Assembly (NCBI GenBank): GCA_002340325.1
Contig: DDLV01000007.1
Span: 1-64,000 of the forward strand
Length of the DNA: 64,000 bases
Origin: Glaciecola sp. UBA2563
Lineage (GTDB): Bacteria > Pseudomonadota > Gammaproteobacteria > Enterobacterales > Alteromonadaceae
Direction of reading: 5' to 3'
In this document: positions 8,716-18,143 of the stretch, in pieces
How the letters are laid out: the number at the start of each line of letters is the position of its first letter
Numbering within the stretch: position 1 is the first letter of the stretch
Notes under the pieces: model-generated
Seen by the model: the letters and a program-made list of their open reading frames with translations, nothing else
Told to the model about the DNA's origin: nothing
The model's database searches: none
Translations under genes and position numbers: made by a program

Positions 8716-9777
8716 ATGTCGGGACCGGATGCTTGTTTTGTACTCTATTGCCGCAGTGGTTATGAAACAGACCTTTCGACAGAGTGTGAATATCATCTTG
8801 CTGATAAAAGTTCATACGGTTATACCAAGTACGAAAAAAACAGCGGACTTATCGCGTTATACACACCAACGCCTGAGCTCATGCCAGCAATAGATGATAT
8901 TGTTTTTGCACGGCAAAAACTACGTTTTTTGCAGTCGCTTACATTTGTTGATAAGTCCGACCGTATAACCCCTGTTATTGATGCTCTGCATCATACAAAA
9001 AAAGACTATTACGGCAGCGTAATTGTTGAACATGCAGATAATGAACGCGCAAAATCAATGGCCAAATTTTGCAGAAAATTCACTGTGCCTTTGCGTTCAG
9101 CACTTCGCAATCACGGCATACTCAGCAAAAAACATGATGACAATAAAAAATGGTTACACCTTGTGTTCGACAGCTTTGATCAATGTATGATCTGCGAATC
9201 TACTGTTGGCGATAGGTCACCGCATAGCCAGGGAATCAATCGACTTAAGTTCCCGACGGCTGCACCGTCGAGGTCAACGTTAAAACTGGAAGAGGCAATA
9301 GCGCTATTTTTTGACAAAGATAGCGAGAAAGCGTTTTTTAATAATACTAAAACTGCTGTGGATCTTGGCGCATGTCCTGGTGGTTGGACGTTTCAATTAG
9401 TCAGCCGCGGAATGAAAGTAGAAGCAGTCGACAATGGTGATATTGCTACATCACTGATGGATACTGGATTAGTTCACCACTTTAAAACGGATGGATTTGT
9501 TTATAAACCGCTGCATGGAAAAGTGAATTGGTTAGTGTGTGATATGATTGAAAACCCCCACCGAGTGGGTGAATTAATCATCAAATGGATACAGGAAGGT
9601 TGGGCAAACGGGGCTATTTTTAATTTAAAATTGCCAATGAAAAATAGATTCGCGACAGTAAAGGACATTCTGCTAACAATAAATAAGAGGGTAAATCCTA
9701 AATCAAATATGCAGATTAGAGCAAAACACCTCTATCATGACCGTGACGAGATTACCGTTTTGATAATGCCGAAGTAG
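8716..9777 (+). CDS. rlmM: 23S rRNA (cytidine(2498)-2'-O)-methyltransferase RlmM
   Basis: RlmM methylates the 2'-OH of C2498 in 23S rRNA using SAM. The 353-aa protein has an N-terminal THUMP-like part (AKFCRKFTVPLRSALRNHG) and a C-terminal Rossmann methyltransferase domain. The latter carries the SAM motif VDLGACPGGWTFQL near residues 214-227 and catalytic-region motifs VCDMIENP and FNLKLPMKNR. I chose the ATG at 8716 over the one at 8695 because GTGGAG precedes it at good spacing and homologues start there. The ending YHDRDEITVLIM matches the family C-terminus. Confidence 0.96.
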   Translation: MSGPDACFVLYCRSGYETDLSTECEYHLADKSSYGYTKYEKNSGLIALYTPTPELMPAIDDIVFARQKLRFLQSLTFVDKSDRITPVIDALHHTKKDYYGSVIVEHADNERAKSMAKFCRKFTVPLRSALRNHGILSKKHDDNKKWLHLVFDSFDQCMICESTVGDRSPHSQGINRLKFPTAAPSRSTLKLEEAIALFFDKDSEKAFFNNTKTAVDLGACPGGWTFQLVSRGMKVEAVDNGDIATSLMDTGLVHHFKTDGFVYKPLHGKVNWLVCDMIENPHRVGELIIKWIQEGWANGAIFNLKLPMKNRFATVKDILLTINKRVNPKSNMQIRAKHLYHDRDEITVLIMPK

Positions 9778-9882
9778 TATCTATATCACAAAATATATTA
9801 ATAATTTGTAAAGTCTTCTGATGACAGCCATCTAAGCCAAAAAAACAACACATTAAGTGATGTAATTTCGCTCATTTATCTA

Positions 9883-9922
9883 TATAATCCGCCAGCAATT
9901 TTTTAAGAACATACTTTCTTAA
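9883..9922 (+). promoter_or_regulatory. Promoter -10 and leader hairpin of the EF-G2 gene
   Basis: A perfect TATAAT at 9883-9888 lies 70 bp before the EF-G2 start, with no good -35. The predicted leader begins near 9895 and contains TTAAGAA (9903-9909) inverted as TTCTTAA (9916-9922) around a 6-nt loop. The leader also repeats AGAACA three times before the start codon. The -10 is plausible; any regulatory role for the hairpin is speculative. Confidence 0.4.
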
Positions 9923-9957
9923 GAACAATATTTTAGAGAACATAAAGAAACTGAGAA

Positions 9958-12045
9958 ATGGCTGACTTATCACTTTACAGAAACATTGGGATTTTTGCTC
10001 ACGTTGACGCGGGTAAAACTACCTCGACAGAACGTATTCTTAAGCTCACTGGTAAAATTCACAAAACTGGTGAAGTGCATGACGGCGAATCTACTACCGA
10101 CTTCATGGAGCAAGAAGCAGAAAGAGGGATAACCATCCAGTCTGCTGCGACTACGTGCTTCTGGAAAGATCACCGCCTTAACATTATCGATACTCCAGGA
10201 CACGTTGACTTTACGGTTGAAGTATATCGCTCACTTAAAGTACTTGACGGTGGTGTTGGCGTATTTTGTGGTTCTGGTGGTGTAGAGCCTCAATCAGAAA
10301 CCAACTGGCGCTATGCGAACGAATCAGAAGTCGCTCGATTAATTTTTGTCAATAAATTGGACAGAATGGGTGCAGATTTCTATCGCGTTGTTGGACAAGT
10401 TAAAAATGTACTGGGCGCGAATCCGCTCGTCATGACGTTGCCGATTGGCATCGAGGACGACTTTACAGGTGTCGTGGATGTCCTTTCGCAAAAAGCGTTT
10501 ATCTGGGATGATTCTGGTCTACCAGAAAATTATGAGATCACAGATATCCCTGCAGACTTGGTTGAAAAAGCTGCTGAGTATCGTGAACAGCTCATAGAAA
10601 CAGCAGTTGAGCAAGACGACGACATCATGATGGCCTATATGGAAGGTGAAGAGCCGACCATGGAGCAAATTAAAGAATGTATTCGTAAAGGTACTCGAGA
10701 CCTAGCGTTCTTCCCTACATACTGTGGTTCTGCATTTAAAAACAAGGGTATCCAGCTTATCTTGGATGCTGTTGTTGACTATCTGCCAAGCCCAACAGAA
10801 GTGGATCCTCAACCGTTAACGGATGAAGAAACCGGCGAGCCTACTGGTGAAGTGGCGACTGTTTCGACTGAAGAGCCTTTTAGAGCGCTAGCGTTTAAGA
10901 TAATGGACGATAGATTTGGTGCACTTACCTTTATTCGAATCTATTCGGGTGTCTTAAATAAAGGCGACACTATCTTAAATTCAGCCACAGGAAAAACCGA
11001 GCGTATTGGCCGAATGGTTGAGATGCACGCGGATGAAAGAACAGAATTATCTACAGCACAGGCCGGCGATATTCTGGCAGTAGTAGGCATGAAGAATGTG
11101 CAGACTGGTCATACATTGTGTGATCCAAAAAATCCATGTACGTTGGAACCAATGATCTTCCCAGAGCCGGTAATTTCTATTGCTGTATCGCCTAAAGACA
11201 AAGGCTCAACTGAGAAAATGGGTATCGCAATTGGTAAGCTGGTTGCAGAAGATCCATCGTTCCAAGTTGAAACTGATGAAGATTCGGGGGAAACCATTCT
11301 TAAGGGAATGGGTGAATTACACCTGGATATCAAAGTTGATATTCTTAAGCGTACGTACGGCGTTGAGTTAGAAGTTGGCCAGCCTCAAGTTGCATATCGT
11401 GAAACAATTACTCAACCTGTTGAAGACAGCTATACGCATAAGAAGCAATCTGGTGGTTCTGGTCAGTTTGGTAAGATTGACTATCGAATCCGTCCAGGAG
11501 AAGTTGGTAGTGGCTTTAACTTTGAATCAACGGTTGTTGGTGGTAACGTTCCAAAAGAATTCTTCCCGGCTATCGAAAAAGGGTTTAAGGGCATGATGGA
11601 AGAGGGGCCTCTAGCAGGCTTCCCAATGCTTGACGTAGAGATTGAACTATATGACGGTGGTTTCCACGCAGTTGACTCATCAGCTGTAGCGTTTGAAATT
11701 GCTGCCAAAGGTGCTTACCGACAGTCTATGCCTAAAGCAGGCCCGCAGTTGATCGAGCCAATCATGAAGGTTGATGTGTTCACACCTGAAGATCACGTCG
11801 GTGACGTTATTGGTGATTTGAACAGACGTCGCGGCATGATCAAAGACCAAGAAGCAGGTGTTACTGGTGTTCGTATTAAGTCAGATGTTCCACTTTCAGA
11901 AATGTTTGGTTACATCGGTCATTTACGTACTATGACATCTGGCCGTGGTCAATTCTCAATGGAATTCTCGCACTATATGCCTTGTCCAATGAACGTTGCT
12001 GAAAAAGTTATCGAAGATACTAAAGCACGTAAAGAAGCTAAATAA
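9958..12045 (+). CDS. fusA: Elongation factor G, second paralogue (EF-G2 type)
   Basis: This 695-aa translational GTPase has all EF-G domains. The G1 motif AHVDAGKT is at 14-21, DTPGH (G3) near 79 and NKLD (G4) near 132, followed by domain II, the GELHLDIK domain III region and domain IV with SSAVAFEIAAKGA. It is not linked to rpsL-rpsG-tuf. Its sequence, including VHDGESTTDFMEQEAERGIT, FCGSGGVEPQSETNW and the DPQPLTDEETGEPTGEV insertion, resembles the stand-alone second EF-G of Vibrio and Shewanella. So it is probably a paralogue specialised in translocation, recycling or stress. The canonical fusA should be elsewhere. The Shine-Dalgarno is weak. Confidence 0.92.
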   Translation: MADLSLYRNIGIFAHVDAGKTTSTERILKLTGKIHKTGEVHDGESTTDFMEQEAERGITIQSAATTCFWKDHRLNIIDTPGHVDFTVEVYRSLKVLDGGVGVFCGSGGVEPQSETNWRYANESEVARLIFVNKLDRMGADFYRVVGQVKNVLGANPLVMTLPIGIEDDFTGVVDVLSQKAFIWDDSGLPENYEITDIPADLVEKAAEYREQLIETAVEQDDDIMMAYMEGEEPTMEQIKECIRKGTRDLAFFPTYCGSAFKNKGIQLILDAVVDYLPSPTEVDPQPLTDEETGEPTGEVATVSTEEPFRALAFKIMDDRFGALTFIRIYSGVLNKGDTILNSATGKTERIGRMVEMHADERTELSTAQAGDILAVVGMKNVQTGHTLCDPKNPCTLEPMIFPEPVISIAVSPKDKGSTEKMGIAIGKLVAEDPSFQVETDEDSGETILKGMGELHLDIKVDILKRTYGVELEVGQPQVAYRETITQPVEDSYTHKKQSGGSGQFGKIDYRIRPGEVGSGFNFESTVVGGNVPKEFFPAIEKGFKGMMEEGPLAGFPMLDVEIELYDGGFHAVDSSAVAFEIAAKGAYRQSMPKAGPQLIEPIMKVDVFTPEDHVGDVIGDLNRRRGMIKDQEAGVTGVRIKSDVPLSEMFGYIGHLRTMTSGRGQFSMEFSHYMPCPMNVAEKVIEDTKARKEAK

Positions 12046-12099
12046 TAAGGTAATTTTTTATAGCGCCTCTTGCGCTTGTAATAACATATAGTAATGTAA

Positions 12100-12131
12100 A
12101 GCCCAGCAAATTAGCTGGGCTTGTTTTTTTG
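12100..12131 (+). terminator. Rho-independent terminator of the EF-G2 gene
   Basis: AGCCCAGC (12100-12107) pairs with GCTGGGCT (12114-12121) around a 6-nt loop, followed by TGTTTTTTT. It lies 55 nt after the EF-G2 stop and has the classic form. Confidence 0.92.
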
Positions 12132-12215
12132 TAGTGGATTCGCAAACAGGATATATGTTAAGCAGGGCCTTCCAAGGCTCACGTTATATTTATCGCAGAA
12201 ATATAATGATAGAGC

Positions 12216-14231
12216 CTATTCGACTATAGGGTTTGTGGGTTTGTGCGACGAAGAATGTTTACTACTTAAGGCCTTAATACATTTGTTAAGAGCTTCTTTG
12301 AGTGGTTTTTCATCTTGGTTACCCGAGTATCTAGTCGCATAAAACTGTTGTTCAAACTCATTTAATGACGCTACTAAACTCGAATCGAATTGCGGGGTAA
12401 TTCGATTCAAAAACTGACTGAAGGTTTCATGTTTATGCCGGGTAAAGCCTTTCTTTTGAAGTAATTCTAATAAAATCATTTCAGGTGATACGGGTTTGGT
12501 CGAAAACCATTTCCGCCAGGGTAAAAAGGACGTGACCAAGTAAAACGCTATACCGACAAATGCCACCAATAAAAAAGTGACAAGGTTTTTGATATTTGCT
12601 TGTCCGAATAACTTTTGAACGATTTCCAACTGTGAGTTTTGGTCATATCCTAAGACCATTTGTGACCAGTTGTGATTGAGCATAACAAATCCATCTTCCA
12701 TGGATTTAATCAACCCCAGTTCCATTAGCTGACGCATTAGTTTACTTTCATCAATGAGTTCTTTTTCACTCTCATTAAGTGAGTCAAATAATCCTGCCAG
12801 CATTCGATTTGGCGCAACAAGTGCCGTTGGATCAAAACGTATCCAGCCTAGTTCTCGGTCTTTTGCTTCAACCCATGCGTGGGCGTCGTATTGCCTAACG
12901 GTGATAATTGATTTTGCCTGATCCTCACCTCCTTGATAACCGGTTACTAATCGGCTAGGAACACCAGCGAGTCGGAGCATATATGCCATCGCTGATGCAT
13001 AATGAGAACAAAAACCTCGTTGATGTATAAATAGAAATTCATCTACCGGGTCAACGGGCATTAATGGTGGCTTTAAGGTGTACTTAAACGGGTTCTTAGT
13101 AAAAATTTCCGCAATTTTACTGATGATTTGTTGGGTTGAAAGTCCCTCAAAATTCATTGCTTCTATGTATTGTCGGGTCAATATGTTTCCGCTTTGCGGT
13201 ACTTGTAAATAACGTGAATAATCAACGCGTTCTGATGAGACTGGCATTTCATAATAAGAATTGAGGAGATATATGTTACGTGTATCGGATACCGTAGTAC
13301 TGAATACCTGATAATTGTCATTTAAGAAAATTGGCCATTCGCCTCTGTTTTCGGCAATTTGTGGCACATCCAGCGAGTATAACCATTGTGAATCACTCGG
13401 TTCAGCATTTACCAAATATTCCCAACGAGCGCCGCTGTAGTTTTTTTCAGTCAATAGCGCTGTATTTTTTTCACGCTCGGAAATTGACCATGTTAAGCCA
13501 TCAAAATTATCCATGACGATCGCGCGCCAGTAGCGCTCTATTGGTTTAGGTTTGTCACTAAAAAATTCTGCTCTAAATGCTAGGTCGGCTGAGCGTGCCA
13601 AATTTGCGATGTCGCCAGGAGTTAACGCTTCACTTAACCCTGTTTGCGTTGATTCTTCTTTGGGCACCTGCCAAAAAGGAGGAAGTCTTGGTGCCACCAA
13701 AAAAATAAGCAAGGCTATGGGTACGGCTTGTAATAATAGTTTTCCTGTTTGCAGCGTACTTTTTGAAAAGGTCATATGTCCTTTATTAATTAAGAACGTC
13801 ACCACAAATACAAAGAAAAACGCGCACCCATAATAGATGGCAAAAAAGATAGATTGGTTATAGATAAACCCTGCTGCAATTAGAAACATGAAGACTATAG
13901 AGACAAGATGAAAGTCCGCTGCAGTTCGCATCATAATAAATTTTAGACTGCAAGCGACGACTAACAGATTTATCATCGAACTTAATAACCCGTAGTCTTG
14001 ATAAAAAAGCAATAGAATGACTAAACAAAACGTCGAAAAAAGATTGATGGTGATGTTTCTCAATTCAGGCATGGCAACGGAAGCGCGTACGATACAAACC
14101 GCAACTGAACAAAAACCTAAGATAATCACCCATAACATTAAATGCGTCATAAGTGGAAACAGAATAAACGCAAACGTCAATGCTGACATATAACAGACGG
14201 TGGTAAACTGCACTTTTTCCAATTTCATCAT
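12216..14231 (-). CDS. tgpA: Transglutaminase-like membrane protein (TgpA type)
   Basis: This 671-aa protein has an N-terminal membrane half (DUF3488-like, several helices up to about residue 190), a periplasmic transglutaminase core, a late transmembrane helix near 560-580 and a cytoplasmic DUF4129-like tail. The catalytic triad is visible: Cys408 in GFCSHYAS, His451 in DAHAWVE and Asp467 in FDPT. TgpA is essential in Pseudomonas aeruginosa, but its substrate is unknown. The gene starts ATGATGA over the stop of the DUF58 gene, so the moxR-DUF58-tgpA trio is translationally coupled. An upstream in-frame start would lie deep inside DUF58 and is unlikely. Confidence 0.9.
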   Translation of the reverse strand: MMKLEKVQFTTVCYMSALTFAFILFPLMTHLMLWVIILGFCSVAVCIVRASVAMPELRNITINLFSTFCLVILLLFYQDYGLLSSMINLLVVACSLKFIMMRTAADFHLVSIVFMFLIAAGFIYNQSIFFAIYYGCAFFFVFVVTFLINKGHMTFSKSTLQTGKLLLQAVPIALLIFLVAPRLPPFWQVPKEESTQTGLSEALTPGDIANLARSADLAFRAEFFSDKPKPIERYWRAIVMDNFDGLTWSISEREKNTALLTEKNYSGARWEYLVNAEPSDSQWLYSLDVPQIAENRGEWPIFLNDNYQVFSTTVSDTRNIYLLNSYYEMPVSSERVDYSRYLQVPQSGNILTRQYIEAMNFEGLSTQQIISKIAEIFTKNPFKYTLKPPLMPVDPVDEFLFIHQRGFCSHYASAMAYMLRLAGVPSRLVTGYQGGEDQAKSIITVRQYDAHAWVEAKDRELGWIRFDPTALVAPNRMLAGLFDSLNESEKELIDESKLMRQLMELGLIKSMEDGFVMLNHNWSQMVLGYDQNSQLEIVQKLFGQANIKNLVTFLLVAFVGIAFYLVTSFLPWRKWFSTKPVSPEMILLELLQKKGFTRHKHETFSQFLNRITPQFDSSLVASLNEFEQQFYATRYSGNQDEKPLKEALNKCIKALSSKHSSSHKPTNPIVE

Positions 14232-15244
14232 GACTGCTGTGGGTCTGAAATTGTGCGTTTTTGGTCTTGAGTATCGATACCATAGCATGCTAATTGGTAA
14301 AGACATTCGTCAAGGTGTTTGTTGCCGTTATTAGGCAATATTTTTGTCGAACCTAAATCAAGACCAAATGTAGCATTTGACTTTCCTAGTGCTTGGATCT
14401 GGTAACAAATAACTTTGAGCGCACGCTCTATATCTAGATGATGATAGTCTGACAGCTTTAACCATCCGCTTGAGCCCGCTTTTTCGACAAAGTCCTTGGT
14501 GACCAAGCCTTGTCCTTTTGCGACATGTTTCCACGATACGTGATAAATCGGGTCCGTATTTACATAGGGCCGTATTCCTTGAAGATTGTCGGATGTAGAA
14601 AGTTGAGAGGATGCGTCAACACTGCCCATCTCTTTGTCGGTTTTGTTGTGTAACTGTGCGGTGGACCTTTCTATACATGGATAGACAACCAGCGATTTGT
14701 TATGAATGATGTAGCTCCAGCAATAAAAAAAACCAAACCCATAAGTTGCAGTAACTGCAATAACCGGAAGCTTGTGAATACCGCGTTTATATTTCGGCAA
14801 TTTTACTTGAAATGTTTGAGGGGAGTTTGCATTTGCAGATAGGGCAATTTTGAAAACCTCTCGTGAATATTCGAGCCCTAACTCGCCACCTGCATAACGA
14901 CCTTGACTAAAAATGGTACCGCGTAACTTCAAATTTCTGTTTTCAAAGTCTGCATCCACGGATTCCAGCTTAATTTCGTGCTGGGTGAAAAAGAAGTAAT
15001 TATGGAAAATGGCCAGTAAAAGAATACTAACGAGTAAGTAGCACACTGCAAGAATCACATTATTTTGGTAGTTGGTACCTAATACAAAAAGACAAAGGGT
15101 CACGCCAATAAGAGACCAACCAAATTTTGTCGGCATAATAAATGTGTTATGTATGTTGAATTTTGCGTGTTCGTTTGACGCAGACTTCTTTACAACGAAT
15201 CTATACAGAAGTTGCCAATAGATGCGTTTTAATCGATAAATCAT
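14228..15244 (-). CDS. DUF58 domain protein, MoxR-operon partner
   Basis: This 338-aa protein has two N-terminal membrane segments (near residues 38-80) and a C-terminal DUF58 domain, recognised by the block GIRPYVNTDPIYHVSWKHVAKG near 220-241. DUF58 proteins sit with MoxR AAA ATPases and transglutaminases in conserved operons and are thought to act as von Willebrand-like adaptors for MoxR chaperones. Here it overlaps both neighbours by 4 nt, moxR upstream and tgpA downstream. The exact client is unknown. Confidence 0.88.
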   Translation of the reverse strand: MIYRLKRIYWQLLYRFVVKKSASNEHAKFNIHNTFIMPTKFGWSLIGVTLCLFVLGTNYQNNVILAVCYLLVSILLLAIFHNYFFFTQHEIKLESVDADFENRNLKLRGTIFSQGRYAGGELGLEYSREVFKIALSANANSPQTFQVKLPKYKRGIHKLPVIAVTATYGFGFFYCWSYIIHNKSLVVYPCIERSTAQLHNKTDKEMGSVDASSQLSTSDNLQGIRPYVNTDPIYHVSWKHVAKGQGLVTKDFVEKAGSSGWLKLSDYHHLDIERALKVICYQIQALGKSNATFGLDLGSTKILPNNGNKHLDECLYQLACYGIDTQDQKRTISDPQQS

Positions 15245-16155
15245 GCCGCCAGTGGGTCGACTTGTGACAACAACTGTTCACTGTAACTAGATGATGTTTT
15301 GTTGAGTAGTTGTCCTTTTATTCGATGCTCAGCGACAGCTGGTAACACAAACTGCACGTCTTCTGGAGTAACGTAATTACGGCCTTGAACAAATGCTGCC
15401 GCTTGAGCTGCGCGATATATTGCTTTTGTTGCGCGAGGTGAAAGTGCGTTTGGAAATTCATTACTAGAACGTGTTAGCTCGACCAATGAAAGTAAATAAT
15501 TAATAACGTTATCACTGACAAGTATATTTTTTACTTGTTGCTGTAATAACTGTAATTCTGCAACATCTATGACGCTTCGCACGCTTGTCAATTCTTGTTG
15601 GTTGAGCAACATTGCTTTCTCAGATGCCTTGTCTGGAAAACCCAGCGAAAGTTGCATTAAAAAACGATCGAGCTGGGATTCAGGAAGTGGATGCGTACCT
15701 GATTGATCAAGCGGGTTTTGTGACGCAATAACGAAAAAGCATTCGGGTAATTCGTGTGTTTTTCCATCAATTGACACTTGCTTTTCAGCCATGGCCTCAA
15801 GTAACGCTGATTGTGTCTTCGGGCTTGCTCTGTTTATCTCATCAGCTAGTACTAATTGATTAAAAATCGGGCCAGCATGAAAGCTAAAAGAGTTCTGGTT
15901 ACTATCATAGATATTTACGCCCAACATATCGGCCGGAAGTAAATCCGACGTAAACTGAATTCTTGCGTACTCTAAATCAAACACTTTGGATAATGCTTGA
16001 GATAACGTTGTCTTGCCCATGCCAGGTAAATCTTCTAAAAGCAAATGGCCGCCGGCCAGCAGGCAAATTAGACTCAATTCAATCTCGGTTTTCTTGCCCT
16101 TGACTAGATGGCTTATTTGTTCAACACAGTTGCTTATATCTGCTCTCATTTTCAT
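15241..16155 (-). CDS. MoxR-family AAA+ ATPase
   Basis: This AAA+ ATPase of about 304 aa has Walker A EDLPGMGKTT at residues 41-50, Walker B LVLADEINRASPKTQSALLEAM near 103, sensor 1 FVIASQNPLDQSGTHPLPESQLDRF and a sensor 2 region ALSPRATKAIYRAAQ. MoxR proteins are chaperone-like ATPases that mature or regulate partner complexes; here the partners are encoded by the overlapping DUF58 and transglutaminase genes. I place the start at ATG 16155 because the extra 26 residues of the longer frame are not family-like. ATG 16149 is an alternative. No strong Shine-Dalgarno was seen. Confidence 0.9.
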   Translation of the reverse strand: MKMRADISNCVEQISHLVKGKKTEIELSLICLLAGGHLLLEDLPGMGKTTLSQALSKVFDLEYARIQFTSDLLPADMLGVNIYDSNQNSFSFHAGPIFNQLVLADEINRASPKTQSALLEAMAEKQVSIDGKTHELPECFFVIASQNPLDQSGTHPLPESQLDRFLMQLSLGFPDKASEKAMLLNQQELTSVRSVIDVAELQLLQQQVKNILVSDNVINYLLSLVELTRSSNEFPNALSPRATKAIYRAAQAAAFVQGRNYVTPEDVQFVLPAVAEHRIKGQLLNKTSSSYSEQLLSQVDPLAA

Positions 16156-16315
16156 CGTCAATAGTGATAATTCGATAACTTTTTTATAGTAGATGAGAAG
16201 ATATTGCAAGTTATTATAAAATCTAATACCCAAGTATGAGACAACTTAGACAACCATATGAAATAATAAACGTGGAAAATTCATGCACTTGAACAAAACA
16301 CCAAAGGAACAATTC

Positions 16316-17956
16316 ATGTCTATTCATCCAAATGCTGGCAAACGAGCAACATCTTCATCTTTGATAAACGTCGCCAAATTAGTCTCTGACTACTACGCAG
16401 TTCTGCCAGATATGACGCAGCCGTCTCAACAGGTAAGTTTTGGCACTTCAGGTCATCGTGGCTGTGCCTCAGTTGGCTCGTTTAATGATGCACATATAGC
16501 TGCAATCAGTCAGGCATTAGCAGAATACAGACTAACTCACAATATTCGTGGACCGATGTTTATCGGCAAAGATACGCATGCATTATCTGAACCAGCCTTG
16601 ACAACCGCACTAGAGGTGCTTACAGCGAACGGTTGCACGCTGATAATTCAAGAAAGAAATGAACCCACTCCAACCCCCGTCATTTCACAGCGTATTGTGG
16701 CATATAATCGTGAATCGAGTGGTGCTTTGGCTGATGGAGTTGTCATCACGCCTTCGCACAACCCTCCCCAAGATGGCGGATTCAAATACAATCAGACCCA
16801 CGGTGGCCCCGCTGATACAGTCGCAACCAATGCCATTCAAAAACGTGCTAACGAACTATTAGAGAATGACAACGCAGATGTAAAGCGGATGCCAATAAGT
16901 AGCGCAATGGCATCAGGGCAAATAAGTGAAATAGATTTCGCACAAGACTACGTTGAAGCCCTTGCAAATGTTATCGATATGAAGGTCATAAAAGACGCGG
17001 GTTTAAAACTAGGGACTGACCCGTTAGGTGGCTCAGGGATGGGCTATTGGGACAAAATTAATGAACACTATGGATTGAATATTCAAGTTGTAAATCACGA
17101 GTTAGATCAGCGATTCGCTTTTATGCACAGTGATCATGACGGCAAAATAAGAATGGATTGTTCTTCTCAGTACGCTATGCAGGGACTTATTTCTCTCAGT
17201 GACCAATTTGATGTTGCATTTGGCAATGATCCCGATTTCGATCGACACGGGATAGTGACACCATCAAGTGGATTAATGAACCCGAATCATTATCTAGCTG
17301 TGGCCATTAATTATCTCTATCAAAATAGAGAAAACTGGGGACAACAACTTTCCATTGGCAAGACGCTTGTGTCAAGCGGCATGATTGATAAAGTCGCACA
17401 TGGACTCGGCCGAAGTATTCTTGAGATGCCGGTTGGTTTTAAGTGGTTTGTTAAAGGTTTGAGCGATAAATCCATAGCATTCGCTGGGGAAGAATCGGCG
17501 GGTGGCATTTTTCTACAATCAAACGGTGAAACCTGGGCGACTGATAAAGATGGCATTATTATGGCGCTACTTGCCGCAGAAATCACTGCAAAAACTGGCA
17601 AAGATCCGGGGCAACATTATGCGGAACTTACATCATTGTATGGTAAGCCTTCATATAAAAGAGTAGATGTGGCCGCGACATTGGAACAAAAGCAGAAGCT
17701 TTCAAAGCTTTCATCAGAGGATATTCATGCAAAAACAATTGCGGGTGAAACCATAACGAAAGTAGAAGTCAAAGCGTCTGGTAATGGTGCCAGTATTGGC
17801 GGCATAAAAGTGCAGACAGCAAGCGGTTGGTTTGCTGCGCGTCCATCAGGAACGGAAATGGTGTATAAAATATACGCAGAAAGCTTTAATGGTGAAGAAC
17901 ATTTAGAGCTGCTAATCAACGAAGCTGAACAAGTTGTGGCTACAGCATTTAAGTAA
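16316..17956 (+). CDS. pgm: Phosphoglucomutase (alpha-D-glucose phosphate-specific)
   Basis: Pgm interconverts glucose 1-phosphate and glucose 6-phosphate. It is 546 aa, the same length as E. coli Pgm. The catalytic phosphoserine loop TPSHNPPQDGG has Ser near residue 146. The metal loop NDPDFDRHGIVTP lies near 303, the sugar-binding GEESAGG near 395 and the phosphate-binding AARPSGTE near the C-terminus. The start at 16316 follows AAGGAACAATTC and matches homologue N-termini, where an upstream ATG at 16283 does not. With glgP next on the same strand, it supplies the step from glycogen-derived glucose 1-phosphate to glycolysis. Confidence 0.97.
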   Translation: MSIHPNAGKRATSSSLINVAKLVSDYYAVLPDMTQPSQQVSFGTSGHRGCASVGSFNDAHIAAISQALAEYRLTHNIRGPMFIGKDTHALSEPALTTALEVLTANGCTLIIQERNEPTPTPVISQRIVAYNRESSGALADGVVITPSHNPPQDGGFKYNQTHGGPADTVATNAIQKRANELLENDNADVKRMPISSAMASGQISEIDFAQDYVEALANVIDMKVIKDAGLKLGTDPLGGSGMGYWDKINEHYGLNIQVVNHELDQRFAFMHSDHDGKIRMDCSSQYAMQGLISLSDQFDVAFGNDPDFDRHGIVTPSSGLMNPNHYLAVAINYLYQNRENWGQQLSIGKTLVSSGMIDKVAHGLGRSILEMPVGFKWFVKGLSDKSIAFAGEESAGGIFLQSNGETWATDKDGIIMALLAAEITAKTGKDPGQHYAELTSLYGKPSYKRVDVAATLEQKQKLSKLSSEDIHAKTIAGETITKVEVKASGNGASIGGIKVQTASGWFAARPSGTEMVYKIYAESFNGEEHLELLINEAEQVVATAFK

Positions 17957-18143
17957 ATGTTTGATAAATGAAATTAAAATGTAAATAAAATGTAATTTTC
18001 AAGAGGTTGAAATAATGATAGAACGAAAAATGATAAAATTATAACGTTGTATTTACATTCATACGTATTCAATAGAGCGTAGAGGGCTGTTTTAGGGTAT
18101 TTTCTGTATTAAACTTTCTAAAAATTTTTTTTGGACTACTACG

